NCBI GenBank assembly: GCA_018268035.1
Contig: JAFDXI010000089.1
Location: 83,007-147,006 of the forward strand
Length of the DNA stretch: 64,000 nucleotides
Reading direction: 5' to 3'
From: Bacteroidota bacterium
GTDB taxonomy: Bacteria; Bacteroidota; Bacteroidia; Chitinophagales; Chitinophagaceae
Position numbers and translations under genes: made by a program. This document shows, piece by piece, positions 43,712 through 51,870 of the stretch; the stretch's first letter is position 1, and every line of letters begins with the position of its first letter. The notes under the pieces were generated by a model that saw only the letters and a list, made by a program, of their open reading frames with translations, ran no database searches and had not been told where the DNA came from.

Positions 43712-45355
43712 ATGATTAATATCAATATTAGTATCAATCAAAAATTGTTTAACAACCTGAATATTCCATTGCTGGCAGAACAGGTTAATAATACTTCCCG
43801 TCATTTTCTACTGGAATTTCAACTTGATTCCAAAATAAAAACCAGTATTGATTCATCACAAGATTTTTTAATTGTGCAGGTTAACAATTTAAAATGTTTT
43901 TGCCCCGCCTATCTTTCACAACAAATATTTCATTTAATAACCAACACACATCTGGAAAATTTATGGGACGAAAATTTATTAGAAGAAAAACTGGTATCTA
44001 TTTCAAATGAAAAAAGGCTGATATTTTTTAATACGCTAATACATGAAATTATCAAATGCCAGCCAGGGATTTTGATAACAAATGAAATCATCAATACACT
44101 GATTAATCAAATGCCCGGCATCCAGCAAAATCAAATTGCAAGGGAAAAACTGTTATTACTCATTCAACAACTCGTTTCAAATTTCATCCCCATAAGATCA
44201 ATTGAAACACTCAAAGAACTTTTTGAAAACTCAAAGGATGAAGGCATTCAGATTGAAGAAATTTTTGAATCCATATTTGATAAATGGAATAATCGCTTTA
44301 TTGAACTGCATATACAGGAGGAATATTTCAAAATCATCACAACAGCTTCATTGCAAAAAGACAAAATTCAATCCACCATTGCTTCTAAAGATGAAGATTT
44401 ATTCATGGTGCTAAAAGACAGGTTGTTTTATGAAAACGGAATTATTTATCCTGCAATAAAAATAATTTTCACAGACAATATTGCTTCAGATAATTTTTAT
44501 ATAACAATCAATAATTGGAAATCCATACCCTTTAAAGGAATAGCAGGCGATGAAATGCTCGTATTAAAACAGCCCAAAAATTCCGGTAACTGCATCTATA
44601 ATATTTATAACAACACAAACTATTGGCTACTGAATAAATCAGCATTCTCAGACGATGATTTTTCAGAAAATATTTGGCCACCTTTCGACTATCTAGTTAT
44701 GATGTTGAGTTTCCCATTACGAATAAAAGCCAAATGGTTTGTTGATTGCAGTTTTACAAATACTGTTTTTGATAAACTTGAAATAAATTATCCTCAACTG
44801 ATTCGTGAAGTAAAAAACTTCAACAAACTTTATATCATCACCCAAGTGCTGAGGCAATTGGTGCATGAACAAATTTCAATTCGGGGTATGGCCAACATTC
44901 TTCAACAAATTATAAATATTGATGTGATAGATGCCGATGAAATGCAGGATATTATTTTTGATAGCAGGGTATGCATGCCGGAAGCACTACAGGCTTCGGC
45001 ATATAGTAATCCTGGTGCAATTAATATCTATGTCCGTCATCACCTGAAAAATTTCATCACAGCACAATGCACTCACAACACCAACAATTTAAGTGCAATA
45101 TTGTTTGAGCCGGCACTTGAGAAGTTGCTTTTATCAAAACCTGTCACCAATCTTGAAAAAGAAAAAATTTTAATCAGCCTTCGCAAAGAAAAACTTTCAC
45201 CCGCGTCTGCCATATCCTTACTCACCACATCTGATGTAAGACCTATCGTAGCAAATCTCATTGAAGAAGAATTTCCCTTTATCAGTGTAGTGGCGTACAG
45301 AGAATTAACAGAGTTTACCAATATCACAGTAATCAGCAGGATAAATATTGAATAG
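43712..45355 (+). CDS. Second FlhA-C-like protein of the CHAT operon
   Basis: 547 aa, begins 4 bp after the TPR gene. FlhA-C-like segments appear in order: LLLLIQQLVSNFIPIRSIETL (147-167), VLKDRLFYENGIIYPAIKIIF (233-253, like the SD1 strand-helix of EscV/FlhA), IITQVLRQLVHEQISIRGMANIL (375-397), FEPALEKLLLSKP (465-477), and SDVRPIVANLIEEEFPFISVVAYREL (507-532; cf. PEIRPFLRRLxE...VLSYNEI). The N-terminal 100 residues are unassigned. Two SD3-like helices (147-167 and 375-397) suggest an internal duplication or a domain and a half. No membrane helix, no type III partner gene nearby. Probable partner of the TPR-FlhA-C protein, hetero-oligomerising through the shared fold. Confidence 0.78.
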   Translation: MININISINQKLFNNLNIPLLAEQVNNTSRHFLLEFQLDSKIKTSIDSSQDFLIVQVNNLKCFCPAYLSQQIFHLITNTHLENLWDENLLEEKLVSISNEKRLIFFNTLIHEIIKCQPGILITNEIINTLINQMPGIQQNQIAREKLLLLIQQLVSNFIPIRSIETLKELFENSKDEGIQIEEIFESIFDKWNNRFIELHIQEEYFKIITTASLQKDKIQSTIASKDEDLFMVLKDRLFYENGIIYPAIKIIFTDNIASDNFYITINNWKSIPFKGIAGDEMLVLKQPKNSGNCIYNIYNNTNYWLLNKSAFSDDDFSENIWPPFDYLVMMLSFPLRIKAKWFVDCSFTNTVFDKLEINYPQLIREVKNFNKLYIITQVLRQLVHEQISIRGMANILQQIINIDVIDADEMQDIIFDSRVCMPEALQASAYSNPGAINIYVRHHLKNFITAQCTHNTNNLSAILFEPALEKLLLSKPVTNLEKEKILISLRKEKLSPASAISLLTTSDVRPIVANLIEEEFPFISVVAYRELTEFTNITVISRINIE

Positions 45356-45396
45356 AAAAAATACAAAATACAATTCATGAAGTTATCAGCCGGGCT

Positions 45397-45408
45397 TATC
45401 TTAGCACG
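45397..45408 (+). promoter_or_regulatory. Possible -7 element directly before polA
   Basis: TATCTTAG at 45397-45404 is one base off TAnnTTTG and is separated from the polA ATG by 4 nt, the same geometry as at upp. This would make polA mRNA leaderless. No clear -33 element. Confidence 0.3.
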
Positions 45409-48234
45409 ATGGATAAACGTCTTTTTTTACTTGATGCGTTTGCACTAATTTTCCGTGCTTATTATGCGCTTATTCGTAATCCAAGGATTACATCAAAAGG
45501 GAAAAACACCAATGCACAATTTGGTTTTACAAATACCCTGATAGAACTTATCAATAAAGAAAAACCAACACATCTTGCTGTTTGTTTTGATGTGGAAGGC
45601 ACCACTGAAAGGCATACTGATTTTGCAGATTATAAAGCCAACAGACAGGAAGCGCCGGAAGATCTGGTGGCTGCTATTCCTGATATCAAAAAAATCATAG
45701 AAGGATTTAATATACCATGCATTGGTGTGGAAGGCTATGAAGCTGATGATGTGATTGGCACATTGGCATGGCAGGCACACGATGCAGGCTATGAAGTATT
45801 CATGGTTACACCTGATAAAGATTATGGACAATTGGTGAGAGATGGTATCAAGATTTATAAGCCCGGTTACCAGGGAGGCAGTGTTGAAATCATGGGGCCA
45901 GAAGAAGTATGCGCCAAATGGGATATACAAAATGTGGAACAGGTAATTGATATTTTAGGATTGATGGGTGATGCAGTAGATAATATTCCAGGCATTGCAG
46001 GAGTTGGTGAGAAGACTGCGGCTAAATTGTTGAAAGAATATGGCAATCTTGAAAATGTTGTTGCCAATGCTGAAAATATCAAGGGCGCATTGGGTAAAAA
46101 AATTGTTGCAGGAAAAGAAGCTGCTGTGCTAAGTAAGAAACTGGCAACAATAATTACTAATGCACCTGTCACATTTCATGAGAATGAATTTTCACTAAAA
46201 GAATGGAACAAACCTGCATTGATTGAAGTTTTTACCGAGCTCGAATTTAAGACTCTCGGCAAAAGAATTTTAGGTGATGAATTCAATGTATTTGGCAGTG
46301 CACCCATTGGTGTACAGACTGATCTTTTTGGGAATGTTGTAGAAACAACTTCAGATAAAACTCAAAAAGCGATAGCCGTAGAGGCACCGGATTCAACAGA
46401 AGAAAATTTTACAACATCAAAAAATATCAATGACACACCGCACAATTATATCCTGGTGGATGATGATAAAATGGTTAAGGAGTTGGTGGATATATTGATG
46501 CAGCAAAAAGAAATTTGTTTTGATACAGAGACAACAGGAATTGATGCTAACGATGCAGACCTGGTAGGGATGAGTTTTTCTTACAAACCACATGAAGCAT
46601 ATTTCATTATTTGCCCAAAAGAATATGATGCAGTTTGCAATCAACTTAATTTGTTGGATCCACTTTGGAATAAGCCTGATCTCAGGTGGATAGGCCACAA
46701 TTTAAAATATGATTTATTGGTATTGAAATGGTATAACCGCGAAATAAAAGGTGAGATATATGATACAATGCTTGCACATTATGTAGTGGAACCTGATGGA
46801 AAACGCAGCATGGATTTCCTGAGTGCACAGTTTTTAAATTATGAACCGGTGCATATTGAAGAACTCATTGGCAAAAAAGGTAAAGGCCAGGGCACTATGC
46901 GGGATGTGGAAATAGATAAACTTAAAGACTATGCTGCAGAAGATGCAGATATTACTTTACAGTTAAAACATTCATTGAATCCTCTATTAAAAACAAAAGA
47001 TGTTGAACGCGTTTTTTATGAAGTGGAAAATCCATTGGTGCAGGTATTGACTGACATGGAATTTACAGGCGTAAAAATTGATGTTCCTTTTCTTCTCAAT
47101 TATTCAAAAGAGTTGGAACGTGAAACTTATGAGGCAGAACAGAAAGTTTATGCAGGTGCTGGTGTTAAATTCAACATCGGTTCACCCAAGCAGTTAGGCG
47201 AAGTGTTGTTTGAAAAACTTCAGCTCAATCCATCAGCAAAAAAAACCAAGAGTGGCCAATATGCAACCGGGGAAGATATATTGATAAAACTGGCTCATAC
47301 CAACCCGATAGTGGATGATATCTTAGCTTATCGCCAGTTAACAAAATTAAGATCAACTTATGTGGATGCACTTCCATCATTAATCAATAGGAAAACAGGA
47401 AGAGTGCATACTACTTATGGACAAGCAATTGCAGTAACAGGCAGGTTATCGAGCAATAATCCCAATTTGCAAAACATTCCTATCAGAACTGAACGTGGCA
47501 AAGAAATAAGGAAAGCTTTTATTCCTGCTGCAGGTAATGTTTTAATCAGTGCAGATTATTCACAAATTGAATTAAGAATTGTCGCTGGCATCAGCGGTGA
47601 TGAAAATATGTGTAATGCATTTAAACATGGCGCAGATATACATACTGCAACTGCTGCAAAGGTTTTTAATGTTGAAGAAAAAGATGTAACAAGAGAGATG
47701 CGGTATAAGGCCAAAAGTGTCAACTTCGGAATAATTTATGGACAGGGGGCATTTGGCCTTGCAGATAATCTTGGAATTAGCAGAACTGAAGCAAAAGAAA
47801 TTATTGACAACTATAAAAAAGAATTTATCGGCATCACAAAATATATGGATGAAACGATTAATTTTTGCCGTGAGCATGGATATGTCGAAACATTGATGGG
47901 GAGGAAACGTTGGTTAAAAGATATCAATTCAAATAATTTTACAGTGCGTGGTTTTGCAGAAAGAAATGCCATTAATTCTCCTATTCAGGGCACTGCTGCT
48001 GATATGATAAAGCTGGCCATGATAAAAATTTATGATGCCGTGAAAAAAGAAAAATTAAAGAGTAAAATGATTTTACAGGTACATGATGAATTGGTTTTTG
48101 ATGCAGTGCAGGGTGAGTTAGACATTTTGAAACCATTGATCTTAAACAATATGAAATCTGCATTACCGCTGCCTAATGATGTGCCTGTCGAAGCTGAATT
48201 AGGTGTAGGTGATAACTGGCTCGAAGCGCATTGA
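45409..48234 (+). CDS. polA: DNA polymerase I
   Basis: 941 aa, all three domains. The 5'-3' exonuclease (1-290) has LLDAFALIFRAYYAL, EADDVIGTLA and GVGEKTAAKLL. The 3'-5' exonuclease (about 345-545) has an intact first motif CFDTETTGID and later HNLKYD and YAAEDADIT, so proofreading is probably active. The polymerase (about 560-941) has SADYSQIELR (motif A), RYKAKSVNFGIIYGQG (motif B) and VHDELVFD (motif C). Gap filling in repair and Okazaki processing. It follows the CHAT operon by 53 bp in the same direction, but with its own -7-like element. A normal chromosomal anchor gene. Confidence 0.98.
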   Translation: MDKRLFLLDAFALIFRAYYALIRNPRITSKGKNTNAQFGFTNTLIELINKEKPTHLAVCFDVEGTTERHTDFADYKANRQEAPEDLVAAIPDIKKIIEGFNIPCIGVEGYEADDVIGTLAWQAHDAGYEVFMVTPDKDYGQLVRDGIKIYKPGYQGGSVEIMGPEEVCAKWDIQNVEQVIDILGLMGDAVDNIPGIAGVGEKTAAKLLKEYGNLENVVANAENIKGALGKKIVAGKEAAVLSKKLATIITNAPVTFHENEFSLKEWNKPALIEVFTELEFKTLGKRILGDEFNVFGSAPIGVQTDLFGNVVETTSDKTQKAIAVEAPDSTEENFTTSKNINDTPHNYILVDDDKMVKELVDILMQQKEICFDTETTGIDANDADLVGMSFSYKPHEAYFIICPKEYDAVCNQLNLLDPLWNKPDLRWIGHNLKYDLLVLKWYNREIKGEIYDTMLAHYVVEPDGKRSMDFLSAQFLNYEPVHIEELIGKKGKGQGTMRDVEIDKLKDYAAEDADITLQLKHSLNPLLKTKDVERVFYEVENPLVQVLTDMEFTGVKIDVPFLLNYSKELERETYEAEQKVYAGAGVKFNIGSPKQLGEVLFEKLQLNPSAKKTKSGQYATGEDILIKLAHTNPIVDDILAYRQLTKLRSTYVDALPSLINRKTGRVHTTYGQAIAVTGRLSSNNPNLQNIPIRTERGKEIRKAFIPAAGNVLISADYSQIELRIVAGISGDENMCNAFKHGADIHTATAAKVFNVEEKDVTREMRYKAKSVNFGIIYGQGAFGLADNLGISRTEAKEIIDNYKKEFIGITKYMDETINFCREHGYVETLMGRKRWLKDINSNNFTVRGFAERNAINSPIQGTAADMIKLAMIKIYDAVKKEKLKSKMILQVHDELVFDAVQGELDILKPLILNNMKSALPLPNDVPVEAELGVGDNWLEAH

Positions 48235-48453
48235 TACACGCTGCTTTTGTATAATAAACAGTCAAACAAATTTTACATTTCATAATCTCTCAATAGGCGT
48301 CTGAAAAACCGGTTTAACGTTTATTTTTTAAAGTAATGTTATGTGGAAAAATATGTATCCTGAATAACAGAATAAGCGATACCTTCCAGCTTTCGAACGA
48401 TTGCAAAATTTTCAAACGGGAAACTTCATTATTCACAACTAAAATGTTTTGTT

Positions 48454-48774
48454 ATGTCTATAACCACGCTTGAACGCCTATCAAAAATTTATTATCAGAA
48501 ATTTTTTAGAAAGATTGCTGACGATTTACATGACATCAAAGATTATCTTGTATCAACTCCGCAGGAAACAAAAAAATTGTTGAAATTATTTCAATTGAGA
48601 AATGAATCACACAAACAGGAGAAAGGTACAGAAAATCCGCACTTTACAGAGATAATTGAATTTTTGCATTCCTGCAAAGAATCAAACCTTGTGATGCATA
48701 TTGTGAAAGTGAAAGACCAGTTGCTTACAATCTTAACTGATACCAACAGTACAAAAGTTGTAGGGGTCTTATAA
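48454..48774 (+). CDS. Small conserved-looking protein, unknown
   Basis: 106 aa, soluble, Lys/Leu-rich and mostly helical (LERLSKIYYQKFFRKIADDLHD, split here; then LLKLFQLRNE), with a short C-terminal beta pattern VKDQLLTILTDTN. The start ATG at 48454 is 219 bp after polA and a strong terminator (48801-48830) follows, supporting a monocistronic unit. No family is recognised and no motif gives a function. Confidence 0.6.
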   Translation: MSITTLERLSKIYYQKFFRKIADDLHDIKDYLVSTPQETKKLLKLFQLRNESHKQEKGTENPHFTEIIEFLHSCKESNLVMHIVKVKDQLLTILTDTNSTKVVGVL

Positions 48775-48800
48775 AATATTCCGAAGTCATTTTTTCGAAA

Positions 48801-48830
48801 AATCCTGTTAGCGTTAACAGGATTTTTTTT
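48801..48830 (+). terminator. Strong rho-independent terminator
   Basis: AATCCTGTTA (48801-48810), loop GCGT, TAACAGGATT (48815-48824), then a run of T. Perfect 10-bp stem, 26 bp downstream of the 106-aa gene. Confidence 0.8.
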
Positions 48831-48943
48831 TATAAAAAATAAACTGCATTTATAAAAACAGCAGAATTGCAATTCATAATTTTCAGCGCCGATAGTTATC
48901 AACAACCATCATAACAAATAACTCCTGAAATATATTCTCAATT

Positions 48944-48951
48944 ATATTTGC
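48944..48951 (+). promoter_or_regulatory. Putative -7 element of the aminotransferase gene
   Basis: TATATTTG, exact TAnnTTTG match, 20 nt before the ATG at 48972. The -33 region lacks a clear TTTG. Confidence 0.4.
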
Positions 48952-48971
48952 AACCCAAATAAAAGAGCAAC

Positions 48972-50162
48972 ATGCAACTATCTTCTCTACTACAGCGTTT
49001 CAATGAACCTGAAACACTGAAAATGGCTAAGCTCGGCCGTGAATTAAGAGCACAAGGAATTGATGTGATTGACCTCAGTTTAGGTGAACCGGATTTTGAT
49101 ACTCCTGAACATATAAAACAGGCAGCTATTAAAGCCGTTGAAGATAACTGGAGCCACTACACACCCGTAGCTGGTTATGCTGATTTGCGAGAAGCTGTTT
49201 GCACAAAACTTAAACGTGATAATAACCTCGATTATAAACCTGAAAATATTGTAGTGTCAACAGGTGCAAAACAAAGCCTCGCCAACACTATCCTTGCATT
49301 GGTGGATAAAGGTGAAGAAGTAATCATCCCCACTCCTTACTGGGTTACATATTCAGAACTAGTAAAATTAGCAGAAGGTAAAGTAGTTGAAATACGCACC
49401 AGCCCTGAGGCAGGTTTTAAAATTTCTCCTGCACAATTAGAAGCAGCAATCACACCGAAAACAAAAGCATTTTTATTTTCATCACCCTGCAACCCATCCG
49501 GAACCGTGTATTCAAAAGATGAATTACAGGCATTGGCAGAAGTATTCAGAAAACATCCGGGCATTGCAATTATTTCAGATGAAATTTATGAGTACATCAA
49601 CTTCGTAGGCCAACATGAAAGCATTGCTCAGTTTGATGATTTAAAAAACAGGATCATCATAGTAAATGGTTTGAGTAAAGGTTTTGCTATGACTGGTTGG
49701 AGACTTGGATATATCGCCGCAGACCCTTCAATTGCAAAAGCAACAGAAAAAATACAGGGACAGTTTACAAGCGGTACCAACTCCATCACACAAAGAGCAG
49801 CCATCACCGCATTAACAGGCGATCTGGAACCCAGTAAAAAAATGACTGAAGAATTTACAGCCCGTCGCAAAAAAACATTGGAGCTTGTAAAAACAATACC
49901 GGGATTAAAATGTTTTGAGCCACAAGGAGCATTTTATATTTTCCCTGATGTTACTTACTATTATGGAAAAAGTGATGGCACCAATGTTATCAATAATTCA
50001 AATGACCTTTGTATGTATTTACTCAACACTGCGCATGTTTCCAGTGTGATGGGTGATGCTTTTGGTGAACCAAACTGTGTACGTTTTTCTTTTGCCAATG
50101 GTATGCAGAATATTGAAAAGGCATGGGCAAGAATTAAAGACGCATTGGCTAAATTGAAATAA
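48972..50162 (+). CDS. Class I/II PLP-dependent aminotransferase, aspartate aminotransferase-like
   Basis: 396 aa fold-type I enzyme. PLP lysine is Lys236 in NGLSKGFAMTGWRLGY; other landmarks are DLSLGEPDFDTP near the N-terminus, SPCNPSGTVYS (Asn binding the cofactor) and SDEIYEY. The carboxylate-binding Arg near the C-terminus is in NCVRFSFAN. Resembles subgroup Ib aspartate transaminases (AspB-type, about 395 aa), which may also accept prephenate or aromatic substrates. Cytoplasmic. Stand-alone, 107 bp before a membrane-protein gene. Confidence 0.93.
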   Translation: MQLSSLLQRFNEPETLKMAKLGRELRAQGIDVIDLSLGEPDFDTPEHIKQAAIKAVEDNWSHYTPVAGYADLREAVCTKLKRDNNLDYKPENIVVSTGAKQSLANTILALVDKGEEVIIPTPYWVTYSELVKLAEGKVVEIRTSPEAGFKISPAQLEAAITPKTKAFLFSSPCNPSGTVYSKDELQALAEVFRKHPGIAIISDEIYEYINFVGQHESIAQFDDLKNRIIIVNGLSKGFAMTGWRLGYIAADPSIAKATEKIQGQFTSGTNSITQRAAITALTGDLEPSKKMTEEFTARRKKTLELVKTIPGLKCFEPQGAFYIFPDVTYYYGKSDGTNVINNSNDLCMYLLNTAHVSSVMGDAFGEPNCVRFSFANGMQNIEKAWARIKDALAKLK

Positions 50163-50268
50163 AGTTTTTGATTTACAGGATACAGGTTTTATGTAAAAAT
50201 TTATGAACAATGATGTAGCAATAATGAATCCTGTATCTTGTAAACATTCAAAAACCTAAATAATACAA

Positions 50269-50673
50269 ATGGATTTTGCATTCCTCTCTTTGATTATTTC
50301 CATCTTTGTTTCAAGGATGATACAGCTCAGCGCATTCAGGATCCTTACTGATGAAGACAAAAGTAAAGTGCTTTCAAAAAGTATCATGCAGTTATCACAA
50401 ATCAGCATCATTGTGAGTATTGTTTTAATAGTAGTGTTTTATTACCTGATTATTAATCACACCGGCTCCCCCACAGTTGTTACATCTGCTATCTTTATTA
50501 CATTGTTGCTGCTAAGAATTGTGGTGTATATGATGGTCAGAAAAAAAATGATTACAGAAGGTGTAACTCCCTCCTACAGGAATAAATATTTTCTTTCCTG
50601 GCTGGTGACTACAATTGGTGTTGTTTTATTTATTGCCTTTTTCATGATGCAATTCAGCCATGCAACGAAGTGA
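50269..50673 (+). CDS. Small integral membrane protein, unknown
   Basis: 134 aa. An N-terminal half-hydrophobic helix (about 4-14), then three clear membrane helices: about 43-63 (SQISIIVSIVLIVVFYYLII), 71-89 and 109-129. A cytoplasmic-looking basic loop (MVRKKMITEGVTPSYRNKYF) lies between the last two. No signature motif. Its stop overlaps the downstream RlmK-like gene by 14 bp, so the two are likely co-translated, a pairing I have not seen explained. Confidence 0.75.
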   Translation: MDFAFLSLIISIFVSRMIQLSAFRILTDEDKSKVLSKSIMQLSQISIIVSIVLIVVFYYLIINHTGSPTVVTSAIFITLLLLRIVVYMMVRKKMITEGVTPSYRNKYFLSWLVTTIGVVLFIAFFMMQFSHATK

Positions 50674-51613
50674 AAAACTCAACATGTTTGAAAACCGTTT
50701 GCAAAAAGTGTTCAGACACAAAAACAAACAGGCCAAACGATTAATGGTTTTCTGTTATCGTGTTTATGATCATGATCTGCCGGAATTTCCTTTTGCCATA
50801 GAATTATATAATGATAAAGTGTATGTTGCTGAATACCGGCGCAAACACAATATGACTGAAAGTGAACATGAAGAATGGCTCCAACAATCTTTAGATGTCA
50901 TCAGTAATGTATTGAAAATACCTGCTGAAAATATTTTCAGCAGGGAACGAAAAAAACAAAGCCACCGCAACAAAGAGCAATATGAAAAACAAAACAATAC
51001 ACAAGCCTTTTTTAAAGTAGAAGAAAACGGATTGAAATTTTTAGTAAACCTGACTGATTATTTAGATACAGGTTTATTTCTTGATCACCGCATTACCAGG
51101 CAAATGGTACAGGCTGCATCCTCCAATAAAAGAGTGTTGAATTTATTTTGTTATACTGCTTCATTTTCAGTATATGCTGCATTCGGCAATGCTGCATCCG
51201 TTACTTCAGTTGACCTTTCCAAAACCTATCTTGACTGGGCTAAAGATAATTTTATCATCAACGGTTTAAAGCCAGGAAACAAATACAGTTTTATACATGC
51301 TGACATTTTACAATATCTCAAAACCCTGCAGCCAGGCAGTTTTGATTTGATTGTGCTTGACCCACCCACATTTAGTAACAGCAAAAGAATGAAAGACTTT
51401 TTTGATGTGCAGAAAGATCATGTTGATATCATCAATGATGCATTACAGGCATTATCAGACAATGGTATCCTTTTCTTTAGTACTAACTATACAAAATTTA
51501 TTTTGGATGAAAAAAATATTAATGCTGCCTCCTTCAGGAACATCACTAAAGCAACCACACCTTTTGATTTTGAAGGCAATCTGAAAAGGTATTGTTATCA
51601 ACTTTTCAAATAA
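50660..51613 (+). CDS. RlmK-like 23S rRNA (guanine-N7-)-methyltransferase, stand-alone
   Basis: 317 aa. It matches the C-terminal half of E. coli RlmL (RlmK, makes m7G2069): MFENRLQKVFRHKNKQAKR at the start, CYRVYDHDLPEFPFA, FLVNLTDYLDTGLFLDHR, motif I VLNLFCYTASFSVYAA, and motif IV LDPPTFSNSKRM, followed by FDVQKDH. The THUMP-containing RlmL half is missing, as in other organisms that encode the two parts separately. ATG 50660 overlaps the preceding gene; ATG 50684 (MFENRL) is a possible alternative start. Cytoplasmic rRNA modification. Confidence 0.88.
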   Translation: MQRSEKLNMFENRLQKVFRHKNKQAKRLMVFCYRVYDHDLPEFPFAIELYNDKVYVAEYRRKHNMTESEHEEWLQQSLDVISNVLKIPAENIFSRERKKQSHRNKEQYEKQNNTQAFFKVEENGLKFLVNLTDYLDTGLFLDHRITRQMVQAASSNKRVLNLFCYTASFSVYAAFGNAASVTSVDLSKTYLDWAKDNFIINGLKPGNKYSFIHADILQYLKTLQPGSFDLIVLDPPTFSNSKRMKDFFDVQKDHVDIINDALQALSDNGILFFSTNYTKFILDEKNINAASFRNITKATTPFDFEGNLKRYCYQLFK

Positions 51614-51870
51614 AGGCAAGATGCGAGAATCTTTCATAGTAATTAGCAAATTTTAAGTTGCACCAATATTGCAAAAGTTATTTTTCTTTAATATACTGTC
51701 TGCTTTAATTTTTCCATTCGTAACAGTAAAAAAGCAGTTTATAATTTTTTTTCACCTTTAAACCTATATAAATTTTTACCTTAGCCGCTCTTTAAAAATT
51801 ATTCAGAGTATATAAAAGCTATATGCTTAATTTTTCAAATTCCATTACACAAAGAAAAAATCAAACAAAA

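Noticed and set aside
40618..45355. Reading the FlhA-like proteins as a type III secretion or flagellar locus
   Set aside because: There are no membrane helices, no FliP/Q/R, FlhB or ATPase genes, and the neighbours are a CHAT protease and housekeeping genes.
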